Source of the DNA: Tillus elongatus
Lineage: Eukaryota > Arthropoda > Insecta > Coleoptera > Cleridae
Length of the DNA: 64,000 bases
Assembly (NCBI GenBank): GCA_964006375.1
Contig: OZ023270.1
Coordinates: 70,832,082 to 70,896,081, forward strand
Reading direction: 5' to 3'
Shown here one piece after another: positions 1 to 12,419 of this stretch; position 1 is the stretch's first letter, and every line of letters starts with the position of its first letter. The translations under genes were made by a program, and so were the position numbers. Below the pieces are notes generated by a model that did not search any database, was not told where the DNA came from, and was given only the letters and a program-made list of their open reading frames with translations.

Positions 1-1676
1 ACTGGGGAGGACAGGACAAGAGGTAAATCTAAATAACCTGCGCACATTTTTAAGTGCGCAAATAAATGATCCCACATTGACACAAGATAGTTTTTATCCA
101 TCGAAATGTCCAGTTATGGACGTAGCTTCATCACTTTGACTTTTGCTCATGCCTGCTCCAAGCTATCAAAAAGTTGGGATGCAGCAAGTGCGTTGTGGTA
201 GTGAATTTTCATAAAAATGTTTTTTAATAGCAAATATGTCTTGCTTAATGACAGCAGGCATCAAATTTGGTTACCAATATAACCTATATAGTAGAAACAG
301 TGTATCATATTTCATCAAATAGGCTTTTGACAAAACTCACAAAAAAGTTTTTTGCAATACAATTTTCAGTTTTTTCAGGAAAACTCAAAAACGTTTTTTT
401 AAATAACGTATTGAACATTTATTACCATGCCCTTTACTTCTGAAACACAAAATACAGGCTGTTCTATTTAAAATACTTGAGTTACGACAGTTTCATTTTT
501 TTAAATGCAGTAATTATTTGTGAGCTCCCTGATACGCCATGTCGATTTTTTCTTGTAATAATACAAAACCCTCTCTGAATGCGTCATTTGCATGGGACTC
601 CGATTTCTATGTGTAAAAACCCCGTATCGCAATTTTCGATTGGTACCAAAAATGTGAAAACTTGCAAAAGAATTGAAATAACTCGAAAAGAAGGATGCAT
701 TACAATTCCACGGAAAATGCAAAAGTATAAAGGCTGTTCGATAAAAAAAATGCGTCGCCTACGACTTATGGGCCACCTGGGATTGTCAAAATAACTTTTA
801 TGAGATGCGGCTCAAGATACCCTATACCTAACATATACAATTGTTTCTTGTATCTTGTATAATAAGAGTAATATTGATATTTACCGTAGAAATGCGTCAC
901 CCCGTATATATCCCAACAGATATAAACTGAAGCTAACCCCGTGTATGGGTCCTAGGGACCTATTTCACGCTCATTTCGAAAAATCTTTTTAAAATTGATA
1001 AGTCGCAGTTTCCTCGTTAGCGAATTTCTTCTACGAAAATTTGCTAAATATTATAAACAATTAAACCATAAACTGTATAACTAAAGCTACTGATAAAACA
1101 TCAGAGAAGGGATCTTTTTGAAATAAATTTTCCTGAAACATTTTAGTTAAATGACAGGCAATGACGGTTGAAGCTAAAACTTAAGGACTTGTAAAACACA
1201 CTTCTTGCATTTTGTCTAGATAGCCCGTATTCGCTTTAGGTTCTTTGCATAGAAGTAGCTAATTTTGACATTGCAATTTTGAAGTTTTAAGAGGAAAGTT
1301 ATCAAATTTTTAAAGTTATTTTTCTGGCTTTTTTTTACCCTTTTGCACCAAAAACTTAGCCTATATCTGTAATATACAATACATTTTTTTATTCAGACAA
1401 AATATTTTGCTTTTCTGGGTTTATCTAGTCATAAGTGTCACCCATCTATTTTTTTAAATGCCTATAACTTTTTTCCATTTAATCTATAGGTCTTAATTTT
1501 GGTACATAGTTTGGTTTTTGTGACATAAACCTGCGTACCAAATTTTGTTGCTCTAACTTTGTTACGTCCGAAAATATAAACATTTTTTGAAAGAAAGCAA
1601 AAGTTTTCCTGGAAAACTGATCCGATTTTTCTGGCTAACGAACTTGTCTAAGCCATTTGCAGAAGGAAGGTACCCA
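1..1676 (-). repeat. Dispersed non-coding H-family copy, duplicated at 5471-7133
   Basis: Non-coding AT-rich repeat with no plausible gene. Nearly the whole stretch reappears at 5471-7133 with only scattered substitutions and small indels, so the two are copies of one dispersed sequence. The end signature (GCAGCAAGTGCGTTGTGG near 180) is the reverse complement of the hairpin end of family H, so the H part reads on the minus strand. A mariner-type terminal motif (GCGTCACCCCGTATAT) lies near 893. The match ends where the (TA)n tract begins. Confidence 0.7.
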
Positions 1677-2784
<1,108 letters not shown>

Positions 2785-3070
2785 CTGGAATCTTTTTTGA
2801 TGTTTTTGTACTTGATTGTTTTGTTGCTTAATATTGTTCATGTGTATTTTTGTTACATTGCGGTCTATATAAGTGTATACACATGTTTTTATCACATTGT
2901 TTCAAGCGCTGTGTTTTTCACATTGTGCGCTTTTGTCTTTGTTTTTTTTTTTTTTTGTAACTAAACAGCATAATTGTTTTTATACTGTACTGTATTATAT
3001 ATTTGTGTTCTTGTTATATTTTTTATAACTATTGTGACGAGCTTATCCATGTATTATGGCAAGAAGGCGA

Positions 3071-3316
<246 letters not shown>

Positions 3317-3319
3317 ATA

Positions 3320-3475
3320 AGGAGAAAAGTTAAGGGCAAGGCAGCAAGGAGACAGCCGCATACACGTGTTTCAAGCTTATTAGCTATCATCAGTACGGTA
3401 TAGCCTGGCTACAGTGATGATAGCTAATAAGCTTGAAATACGTGTATGCGGTTGTCCCCTAGCGGTCTTGCCCTT
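3320..3475. repeat. Head-to-head retrozyme-unit fragment
   Basis: A partial minus-strand unit of the 306-bp hammerhead repeat is followed at once by a partial plus-strand unit. Together they form an imperfect palindrome centred near 3404 (AGCTTATTAGCTATCATCA on the left, its complement on the right). The minus arm keeps a complete ribozyme core; in the plus arm the first core C is replaced by G. Confidence 0.75.
3355..3399 (-). ncRNA. Hammerhead ribozyme-like motif (type I)
   Basis: Read on the minus strand: stem-I strand, CTGATGA, a 4-bp stem II (AGCT/AGCT with loop AATA), GAAA, a 2-bp stem III closed by ACGT, then the GTA cleavage triplet and the returning stem-I strand (5 of 6 pairs). This copy has a fully Watson-Crick stem II, whereas most other copies have one G-U pair there. 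Confidence 0.6.
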
Positions 3476-3507
3476 AAGCAACAACAATTAATGAATACAC
3501 GAAAAAA

Positions 3508-3509
<2 letters not shown>

Positions 3510-3602
<93 letters not shown>
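3510..3602. repeat. (TA)n microsatellite
   Basis: Dinucleotide tract directly abutting the left terminal repeat of the mariner copy at 3603; it supplies the TA target dinucleotide. Confidence 0.97.
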
Positions 3603-3605
<3 letters not shown>

Positions 3606-4770
3606 GCTGGCTCATTGAAAACTAAACAGACCGATTTGCGTCCAGATATATTTTTTTTAAGAAACGCTGAAACAGGTCAATTTTAATATTGAGGGGGACA
3701 TGTTTTGAGATAAAACTCAACTTTGTCACGTCAGCCCCTTAAGGGTGGTGATAACAACCCTTATATTTCAAATAGGAAAGATGGGTCGAGTGTTAGATCA
3801 TTTGAAAGCTCTTTCTTTACTGAATTCAGCACACAAACTTTTTTTGAAGTTTTATCAACTCGTTCAAAAATTATTCACAGTTTGAGTTGTAAGAACGTAT
3901 GTCATTCATTGTGATAAGAAATGCACTGGTTAGTGAATTTTGCGTTTAACAAAAAAAAAGGCAAACTCAAGCGTTCAAAAATGTTTATTCAGTTAAGTAA
4001 GTGTTCAAATTGTTGACCACCAGCTTCCATACAAAAGTGCAAATTATGTTCAAAACGAGCTATGACATTCTTTAGCATTTGTGAAGTTATTAGACGGTAT
4101 TCTTCAACAATGCGTCGTCGTAATTCTTCCAGAGACTCCGGGTCTGTTGCGAAAATTCTACTCTTTAAATGGCCCCATAGAAAGAAGTCTAAAGGAGTTA
4201 AATCCGGTGATCTAGGGGGCCACTCGGTATCACCTCTACGTCCAATCCATTGCTCTTGAAACTCTCTGTTCAAAAACTCCCTAACACGTTGTGAAAAATG
4301 CGGAGGAGCTCCATCTTATTGAAACACTAATTGATTTTACTGACAGCGATCATCATTTTCAACAATGTCAATTAGTATAGGGTAAACGATATCTTCTAGT
4401 AACTCCAAATACGTTTCGCCACTCAAATTGCCATCAAGAAAAATTGGTCCAATTAAACATTTCTTATCGGAATGAGTGAAATGCGTTTTTGCATCTTCAA
4501 CTGTGAATAATTTTTAAACGAGTTGATAAAACAAACAAAAATTGTGTGCTGAATTCAGAAAAGAAAGAGCTTTCAAATGATGTAACACACGACGCATGTT
4601 CTCTATTTAAAATATAAGAGTTGTTATCACCACCCTTAAGAGGTTGATGTGACAAAGTTGAGTTTTATGTCAAAATATGTCCCCCTCAATATTAAAATTG
4701 ACGTGTTCAGCGTTTCTTAGAAAAAAAATTTCTCTGGGCGCAAATCGGTCTGTTTCGTTTTCAATGCGCC

Positions 4771-4775
<5 letters not shown>
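3603..4775 (-). mobile_element. Internally deleted mariner-type element (family M1, copy A)
   Basis: Flanked by inverted ends, CAGGCTGGCTCATTGAAAAC on the left and the complement of GGGTGGCGCATTGAAAACG on the right, each next to TA. At ~1.17 kb it is about 0.74 kb shorter than copy C (35329-37238), and the missing part is the N-terminal half of the transposase gene. It is therefore a non-autonomous deletion derivative. Confidence 0.85.
3989..4273 (-). pseudogene. M1 transposase C-terminal fragment
   Basis: C-terminal end of a mariner-superfamily transposase: the PPRSPDLTPLDFFLWGHL block, with the third catalytic Asp in TPLD, followed by the usual basic tail. The first two catalytic aspartates are not in this frame; upstream the sequence is broken by a stop at the QQDG region and by the internal deletion. 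Non-functional. Confidence 0.85.

Positions 4776-4848
<73 letters not shown>
4776..4848. repeat. (TA)n microsatellite
   Basis: Tract flanking the right end of mariner copy A. The sequence after it (AAGCAACAACAATTAATGAA) also stands left of 3510, so the same short sequence brackets the (TA)n-mariner-(TA)n unit. Confidence 0.95.
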
Positions 4849-4849
<1 letters not shown>

Positions 4850-5470
4850 AGCAACAACAATTAATGAATACACAGAAAAACCATGAACTACAAGAGATCA
4901 ACCATAAAACTACAACGGAAATATTTAAGCTAATAAAATATTGAGTTTTTAGTGAATTGTATTACAAAAATTCGCTAGTGACGAGATATCGACTTTTGAA
5001 TTTTGAAAAACTTTTTTTCAATTGAGCGGAGAATGTGTTCTATGGGGCCTAGTTCTCGTTCATTTGAAGAAATTGTTTCAAAATTCAAAAGTCGAGATAT
5101 CGCCACTGGTGAATTTTTTTAATAACTTTTTTTAGTACATTTTCTTTTAAAAAACTTACTGAGTTGTGAGTTATGGGGTCTGCATTGCTTGTAGGAACGA
5201 TTGTCCCTATCTGTGGTATTTTTCCATTTCCTATAACGCACGTGTGGTTGTACATAAATCAAATTTCAAAGTGGATAATGTTCTTTAGTAAATAAGTAAG
5301 AGTATAAGTAGTATCATGAGATTTGCTCAAAAAGGGGCAAGAGGTTACTGTGCACTAATTGATCATATAGTTAATAAGCAGTGGGTCCCCACAATAAGAA
5401 AATAAACACATATTCTGAGCTTTAATACTTTTTTGACAACAATATGTGGAGGACAAAAATATGCACAAAC
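4849..5470. repeat. H-related fragments with fold-back arms
   Basis: No gene. Contains two opposed copies of the H 5' region (about 4971-5020 and 5075-5118; GACGAGATATCGACTTTTGA against its complement), so the DNA could fold back on itself. The rest is unassigned AT-rich sequence. Confidence 0.6.
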
Positions 5471-7380
5471 TGGAGAGAACAGGACAAGAGGTAAATCGCT
5501 AAATAACCTGCGCACATTTTTAAGTGCGGAAGGCTGCAAATAAATGATCCCGCATTGACACAAGATAGTTTTTATCCATCCAAATGTCCAGTTATGGAGG
5601 TAGGTTCATCACTCGGACTTTTTCTCATGCCTGTTCCAAGCTATCAAAAAATATTGATGCAGCAAGTGCGTTGTGGTAGTGAATTTTCATTAAAATGTTT
5701 TTTAATAGCAAATATGTCTTGCTTAATGACAGCAGGCATCAAATTTGGTTACCAATATAACCTATATAGTAGAAACAGTGTATCATATTTCATCAAATAG
5801 GCTTTTGACAAAACTCACAAAAAAGTTTTTTGCAATACAATTTTCAGTTTTTTCAGGAAAACTCAAAAACGTTTTTTTAAATAACGTATTGAACATTTAT
5901 TACCATGCCCTTTACTTCTGAAACACAAAATACAGGCTGTTCTATTTAAAATACTTGAGTTACGACAGTTTCATTTTTTTAAATGCAGTAATTATTTGTG
6001 AGCTCCCTGATACGCCATGTCGATTTTTTCTTGTAATAATACAAAACCCTCTCTGAATGCGTCATTTGCATGAGACTCCGATTTCTATTGGTGAAAACCC
6101 CGTATCGCAATTTTTGACTGATGTCAAAAATGTGAAAACTTGCAAACCAATTGAAATAACTCGAAAACAAGCATGCATTACAATTCCACGGAAAATGCAA
6201 AAGTATAAGGGCTGTTCGATTAAAAAAAAATGCATCGCCTGGGCCACCTGGGATTGTCAAAATAAGTTTTATGAGATGCGGCTCAAGATACCCTATAACT
6301 AACTTACACAATTGTTTCTTGTATCTCGTATAATAAGAGTAATATTGATTTTTACCGTAGAAATGCGTCACCCCGTATATCTCCAAACAGAAAACTGAAG
6401 ATAACCCCGGGTATGGGTGCTAAGGACCTAGTTCGCGCTCATTTCGAAAAATCTTTTTAAAATTGATAAGTCGCAATTTCCTCGTTAGGGAATTTCTTCT
6501 ACAAAAATTGGCTAAAAATTATAGACAATTAAACCATAAACTGTATAACTAAAGCTATTGCTAAAACATCAGAAAAAGGATCTCTTTGAAATAAATTTTC
6601 TGGAAACATTTTAGTTCAATCACAGGCTAAAACTTAAGGACTTGTAAAACACACTACTTACATTTTGTCTACATAACCAGTATTCGCTTTAGGTTCTTTG
6701 CATAAAAGTTTCTAATTTTGACGTTCAATTTTGAAGTAAGAGGAAAGTTATCAAATTTTTAATGTTATTTTTCTGGCTTTTTTTGACCCTTTTGCACCAA
6801 AAACTTAGTCTATGTCTGGAATATACAATACTTTTTTTTTTTATTCAGACAAAATATTTTGCTTTTGTGGGTTTATCTAGTCATCAGTGTCACCCATATT
6901 TTTTCTTTAAATGCCTATAACTTTTTTTCCCTTTAATCTATAGGTCTTAATTTTGGTACATAGTTTGGTTTTTGTGACGTAAACCTGCGTACCAAATTTT
7001 GTTGCTCTAACTTTGTTACGTCCGAAAATATAAACATTTTTTGAAAGAAAGCGAAAGTTTTCCTGGAAAACTGATCCGATTTTTCTGGATAACGAACTTG
7101 TCTAAGCCATTGGTAGAAGGAAGGTACCCACCAAATTTCATCGAAATCTGCCCCATCTTTTTTGAGTTATCGATGGGATCCATATATAAGTTTTTGGCTC
7201 AAAAAGGTCAATAAATACCAGAAAAATTACTATTTTTCTTTTTAATATGCGTACAAATTAATTGAAATTTCCTGTCTAGCGATGCTCTTAATCAGCGAAA
7301 CCGGTTCCATAGAAGATAATAAACCTTTGTAAAGCCGGAGAAGTAGTCGGTACGACTGTATTAAGTATGGGACGGTTTAA
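5471..7380 (-). repeat. Second copy of the 1-1676 repeat (H family)
   Basis: Matches 1-1676 closely up to about 7133, then continues past the point where the first copy is cut by (TA)n. Several open frames here are shadows with no protein signal. Confidence 0.7.
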
Positions 7381-7619
7381 CCGAGTAAGGGCAACAAAAA
7401 TTAATTAATCCAACAGAAGAACCATAAAACTACAACAGAAATATTTAAGTTGATAAAATATTGAGCTTTTAGTTAATTTTATTTTAAAAATTCGCGAGTG
7501 TCGAGATCTAGATTTTTGAATTTTCAAGAAATTTCTGTTGTAGTTTTATGGTTGTTCTGTTGTAGCTCATGGTTTTTCTGTCTATTCATTAATTGTTGTT
7601 ACTTAAGGTCAAGGCCGCT
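7381..7619. repeat. Unassigned repeat flank
   Basis: AT-rich, non-coding. Contains inverted short copies of an ACAACAGAAATATTTAAG / AGAAATTTCTGTTGTAG sequence, also seen near 4915, and the AACAACAATTAATGAA sequence found beside the retrozyme fragment at 3476. Confidence 0.45.
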
Positions 7620-7627
7620 AGGAGACA

Positions 7628-7672
7628 ACCGCATACACGTGTTTCAAGCTTATTAGCCATCATCAGTACGGT
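7628..7672 (-). ncRNA. Hammerhead ribozyme-like motif (type I)
   Basis: Minus-strand copy with stem I ACCGTA/TGCGGT (one G-U), core CTGATGA ... GAAA, 2-bp stem III with ACGT loop, and GTA cleavage triplet. Confidence 0.65.
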
Positions 7673-8204
7673 ATAGCCAGGTGAAGATGGGAACACTCTG
7701 GATGAGGATGCAAAATACATGGAGTCACAACAGGCAACCAGTGCACATTTGCAGCAACATTTGGAAGACCCTCAATCCGAGGGAAACAACCAAAATAGCC
7801 ACGGAGGCAAAGAAATCACCTGCAGTGAACATCCGAAGCCCAGGAAGTTATACTAACTATAACATGATTTATAACACGGCATTTCTGTACTATACAAGGA
7901 AAAATGGTTAAGGACAAAGCGGCAAGGAGACAACCGTATACACGTGTTTCAAGCTTATTAGCCATCATCAGTACTTCCTTGTATAGTACAGAAATGCCGT
8001 GTTATAAATCCTGTTATAGTTAGTATAACTTCCTGGACCTGAGATCTTCACTGCAGGTGATGTGTTTGCCTCCGTGGCTATTTTGGTTGTTTTCCTCGGA
8101 TTAAGGGTTTTCCAAATGTTGCTGAAAATGTGCACTGGTTGCCTGTTGTGACTCCGTGTATTTTTGCATGTTCATCCAGAGTGTTCCCATATTCACCTGG
8201 CTAT

Positions 8205-8249
8205 ACTGTACTGATGATGGCTAATAAGCTTGAAACACGTGTATACGGT
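8205..8249 (+). ncRNA. Hammerhead ribozyme-like motif (type I)
   Basis: Stem I ACTGTA/TACGGT (one G-U), CTGATGA at 8211-8217, stem II GGCT/AGCT with loop AATA, GAAA at 8232-8235, short stem III, predicted cleavage after A8243. Confidence 0.65.
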
Positions 8250-8509
8250 TGTCTCCTTGCGGCTTTGCCCTTAACCCTTTTTCCTTGTATAGTACAGAAA
8301 TGCCGTGCTATAAATCATGTTATACTTAGTACAACTTCCTAGGCTCCGGATGCTAACGCAGGTGATTTCCTTGCCTCCGTGGCTTTTTTGGTTGTTTCCC
8401 GCGGATTAAGGGTCTTCCAAATGTTGCTGCAAATGTGCACTGGTTGCCTGTTGTGACTCCGTGTATTTTTGCATCTTCATCCAGAGTGTTCCCATATTCA
8501 CCTGGCTAT

Positions 8510-8554
8510 ACTGTACTGATGATGGCTAATAAGCTTGAAACACGTGTATACGGT
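8510..8554 (+). ncRNA. Hammerhead ribozyme-like motif (type I)
   Basis: Same architecture as the motif at 8205, 305 bp upstream. Core CTGATGA at 8516-8522. Confidence 0.65.
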
Positions 8555-8815
8555 TGTCTCCTTGCGGCTTTGCCCTTAACCCTTTTTCCTTGTATAGTAC
8601 AGAAATGCCGTGCTATAAATCATGTCATAGTTAGTATAACTTCCTGGGCTTCGGATGTTCACTGCAGGTGATTTCTTTGCCTCCGTGACTATTTTGGTTG
8701 TTTCCCTCGGATTGGGGGTCTTCCAAATGTTGCTGCAAATGTGCACTGGTTGCCTGTTGTGATTCCGTGTATTTTTGCATCTTCATCCAGAGTGTTCCCA
8801 TCTTCACCTGGCTAT

Positions 8816-8860
8816 ACCGTACTGATGATGGCTAATAAGCTTGAAACGCGTGTATACGGT
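8816..8860 (+). ncRNA. Hammerhead ribozyme-like motif (type I), best stem I
   Basis: Core CTGATGA at 8822-8828. Stem I is ACCGTA/TACGGT, a perfect six Watson-Crick pairs. The stem-III loop reads GCGT instead of ACGT. This is the most canonical copy in the array apart from the U-U at the base of stem II. Confidence 0.7.
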
Positions 8861-9121
8861 TGTCTCCTTGCGGCTTTGCCCTTAACCCGTTTTCCTTGTA
8901 TATTACAGAAATGCCGTGTTATAAATCATGTTATAGTTAGTATAACTTCCTGGACTTCGGATGTTCACTGCAGGTGATTTCTTTGCCTCTGTGGCTATTT
9001 TGGTTGTTTCCCTCGGATTGAGGATCTTCCAAATGTTGCTGAAAATGTGGACTGGTTGCCTGTTGTGACTCCGTGTATTTTTGCATCTTCATCCAGAGTG
9101 TTCCCATCTTCACCTGGCTAT

Positions 9122-9166
9122 ACTGTACTGATGATGGCTAATAAGCTTGAAACACGTGTATACGGT
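9122..9166 (+). ncRNA. Hammerhead ribozyme-like motif (type I)
   Basis: Core CTGATGA at 9128-9134, 306 bp after the previous one. Same stems as the copy at 8205. Confidence 0.65.
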
Positions 9167-9242
9167 TGTCTCCTTGCGGCTTTGCCCTTAACCCTTTTTC
9201 CTTGTATAGTACAGAAATGCCGTGTTATAAATCCTGTTATAG

Positions 9243-9243
<1 letters not shown>

Positions 9244-9312
<69 letters not shown>
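9244..9312. repeat. (TA)n microsatellite
   Basis: Bounds the retrozyme array on the right. It is followed by the complement of the H sequence that normally precedes (TA)n. Confidence 0.97.
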
Positions 9313-9313
<1 letters not shown>

Positions 9314-11030
9314 AACATATAAAAATTGAAACTGACACCAGATTTGGGTTCTAACGGTCCTAGTTCGCGCTCATTTGCAAAATTTTTTTAAAATTCAAAA
9401 GTCGGGATCTCCCCATTAGTGAATTTTTTCTACGAAAATTCACTCTAAAAGACGAATTTATTGTTAAAAACATTTAAATGAAAATTTACTACCATAATAC
9501 ACTTGCCGCGTTCAGACATTTCAGTGAATTTTCTTTTAAAAAAATCAGTAATAAGAAGATGCCGACTTTTGAATTTTGAAAAAAATTCTTTAAATGAGCG
9601 CGAACTAGGCCCCTTAGAACCCATATTCAGGGTGAGTTTTCTAAATGTTGGTACGTGGGTCACTATTTGTTGGTTTGGTTGCCCTCACTTTGCTATTTTC
9701 GGAGAGACGTGTGTGTATTATAAACATTGAACCATGTACCAAAATTTAGGTCTGTAAGCTGAAAGACAAACAAGTTATGGGCATTTAAAGAAAACAACAT
9801 TTGGGGTTTTCCTCAAAACGTCAAAGTCACGATTTCAAACGTCAAAATTGGCAACATTTAGGCAAAGGACCTGTAACAAATACGGATTATGTAAAGAAAA
9901 TATCACACGAAGAGTGTTCTGCAACCCTTGAGCTTCATTTTACTAAAATATTTCCAGAAATTTCATTTCAAGTAGACCCTTTCACTGATGCTTTGGCGGT
10001 AGTTTTAGTTAAGTTTATGGTTTAACGGTCCATAATTTTTAGCTAATTTTCGTAGAAAAAATTCGTTAGCGAGGAGACCGCGACTTTTGAATTTTAAAAA
10101 GATTTCTTCAAATGAGCATCAACTAGGCCCCCTAGAATCCGTATCCGGGTTTAGTTTCAATTTTAATCTGTTTACATATATACAGGGTGACGCATTTCTA
10201 CGGTAAAGATACGAGAAAAAGTCGTATACGTTAATTATATGGTGTCTTGAGCTTAATCTTATAAGACAATTTTGACAATCACAGGTAGCCCATAAGTCGT
10301 TGGTGATACCTACAACTTTGTTTTTGAACATCCTTATATTAGTGCATTCAAGCATTTTTTATCGAAATACGATGCATGTTTGTAAGAAAAAAAAGCGAGA
10401 CGCGGTAAGTGAGTTTTGGTAGCGAATTTTCATTAAATGTTTCAAATTTCAATAGCTTAATTTGCTATCAACCCAAGCTTTGTTGGCTAGGAAACCAGTT
10501 CTCTCGGAAACAGTTTAAGTTTACGTTCGGAAAATTTTTGTATATCTCAGTTATTTTGACAAAATATAGCACATCGCTTCTATATAGGTTATATCGGAAA
10601 CCATATTGATGCCAGCTTGCATAGAGAGACATATCTACTAGTAAAAACATTTTTATGAAAATGCACTTCCATAACGCACTTACTGCGTCCATGCTTTTTT
10701 TCTTTTAAATTAGATATCTAAATTTTGGTATGCTTTTGATAACATAAACCCACGTACAAAATTTGGTTGCCATAGCTTTGTTATTTCCCGAGATACAAAC
10801 ATTTTCCGAAAGAAAACCTAAAATTTTGCTGAAAAAATTGGCCGATTTTAATGGCTAACGAAATTACCACGCTCCAATTAAGTGTAATCAAAATCGGCTC
10901 ATTGTTTTACTAAAATGTCAACGTTCTAATTTCATCTATAGTAATTCCAACTTTGTTAATTTGTTATATACTGTAACAAGACGTATTTTTTGCCTGAACA
11001 TGGCTTTTAAGAGCCCGAAACGCGTTGAGA
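9313..11030. repeat. H-family fragments in both orientations
   Basis: Non-coding. Contains the H 5' region on the minus strand (AATTCAAAAGTCGGGATCTC near 9394), a second on the plus strand (near 9525), a mariner-like end CAGGGTGACGCATTTCTACGG near 10182, and an H hairpin end on the plus strand near 10670-10690. No gene is supported. Confidence 0.6.
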
Positions 11031-11491
11031 TGTTTAATGAAATGATTGCCTGAAAGTAAAACTTTTTATTTTAACTGTGTAGTTTGCCAAAGCAAGACGT
11101 TTTGACGTTTAGAAATTATACCAACCTTCATGACAGCGCGTTTGTTTAATATCCAGGTATGTTCCATTTAAATCCTCCCTCGTATTCCACAGCGTATGTT
11201 TGTCAAAACGTTAACTTTGTACAAATGTGTGAGCATTGTCATTGTCAGTGGCCAATTCAACATTTACACCCAATTTATAGTAGAATTACGGTCTATAATA
11301 ATATTTATGACGTAAACTAATGTACGAGTCGGGTTCTCCGTCATAGAAAGGGTAAATTGAGAAGTAAGTGTTGGATCATGTTTGAGCTAATAGTTTGGAT
11401 GTTACATAGTTCAGAGGAAGCGTTACTTCTAACAATTCTCCACGTCAGGGATCGGAGCTTGTGAGTATAAATCGGTCTATTTCCTCATATG
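11031..11491. other. Unassigned, apparently low-copy sequence
   Basis: No recognisable repeat shared with the rest of the window and no coding signal. It lies downstream (in minus-strand sense) of the possible exon at 11492-11628. Confidence 0.4.
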
Positions 11492-11628
11492 TCACTGATT
11501 TATATGTACCCACTTGCTGGAATATTTGAGTGCAATTTGCACAGCGTTGGCACGGGGTAATTGGAGGACTATGGTGTAGTCGGGCTTGTCATATGTTGCA
11601 GTATAACCACCGTTGGTGCCTTTCATGT
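11492..11628 (-). CDS. Possible host terminal exon (unknown product)
   Basis: On the minus strand a pyrimidine-rich stretch ending CCCGCAG, a good 3' splice acceptor, is followed by a 137-bp open stretch of noticeably higher GC than its surroundings, ending in TGA. The encoded tail is rich in Thr/Tyr/Pro (for example GYTATYDKPDYTIV) and does not resemble any transposon protein I know. The open frame extends upstream of the acceptor to 11731, so an unspliced reading is also possible. I do not recognise the product. It could be a pseudogene or chance; no other exon of the same gene is visible. Confidence 0.3.
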
Positions 11629-11969
11629 CTGCGGGAATAGAGGACACAAAACAACGGTCACTTTGATATCTCTCTCTGGGTGCAATGCAGGAGCTGGACT
11701 TGTGGTAACCATTACCAGCATTACTTCTCATTGATTTGTATCTTGAAATAGAACAGAGGGTAAGAAGTGGACGTTTGTTATTGTGGGAGCTTCGCTAACG
11801 GTAGAAAGCGGTATTATATACTTTTTTTTTCTAACAAATACGAAATGTTGCTAAGCTATCTTATTCAAATAGGGAGAGCTTGTTCCTAGGCAAGTTTCAC
11901 AGAGATTTTTATTTCATTAAATTCACCTTGCAACATATAAGAAGCTAGATTTACGATAAAATATTTAAA

Positions 11970-12340
11970 TAGCACAGCTTGTGCGTGTGTGTTTGTTTCT
12001 TTAACGTGGGTCTATTTCTGCGATTATAGCCAAACACTGACGCCAGCGAGCAGTTACACCTCACTATCCTGGAAATCTGCCGAAACCCTGTAATGAGGCT
12101 AGGGATTTTTAACGTGCCCAACATCGCATGGACACAGGACCGACGGCTTTATGCCCCCTCCGAAGGGCAGAACGTGGAGACATTCAACTTTCTCAATTAC
12201 AATGCCACAACCTCGGTTGATGTTAATTTTGCAGTATGAACTGAAAAAGTAAAAGCGGAACCCTGGGAATCGAAATAACTACCCATCGGTTCCGAGGCGC
12301 GCGTTCTTACCACTGAACCACCGAGGCTCTTAGCAGAGCT
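11970..12340 (-). mobile_element. tRNA-derived SINE (family S1), minus strand
   Basis: On the minus strand the tRNA-like head (GGTGGTTCAGTGGTAAGAACG, then a B-box-like TTCGATTCCCAGGG) is followed by a conserved body with GCGATGTTGGGCACGTTAAA and TTTCCAGGATAGTGAGGTG, and by an end GTTAAAGAAACAAACACACAC. The same body occurs at 38.1, 38.35 and 52.5 kb. This is the only copy whose head retains both promoter boxes clearly. Non-coding; it would be mobilised in trans by a LINE. Confidence 0.8.
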
Positions 12341-12419
12341 TATAAATGTCTTCGCATGATAACCCCAAAAACAACAAAGATAAGTGTGGATAATAATCTC
12401 ATTCTGCAGGCGATATAAT

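Larger units (their letters stand above)
7620..9243. repeat. Retrozyme-like tandem array, 306-bp unit, orientation switch near 7973
   Basis: About 1.2 units on the minus strand (7620-7972) are followed by about four units on the plus strand (7973-9243). The plus-strand CTGATGA cores lie at 8211, 8516, 8822 and 9128, so the period is 305-306 bp. Units are highly similar. Each carries one hammerhead-like motif followed by a conserved TTGTCTCCTTGCGG segment. The array ends in a (TA)n tract. Similar open frames recur with the same spacing, but they reflect the repeat rather than protein coding. Confidence 0.85.

Noticed and set aside
8130..9322. Recurrent 70-90 aa open frames with similar sequence (HWLPVV..ASSSRVFP..)
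   Set aside because: They repeat because the DNA unit repeats; frames differ in start and end, and the unit's conserved part is the ribozyme, not a codon pattern.
10980..11030. Hammerhead-like string CTGAACATGGCTTTTAAGAGCC followed by CGAAACGCG
   Set aside because: Stem II is good, but the core reads CTGAACA instead of CTGATGA; at best a decayed relic of a Penelope-type ribozyme.
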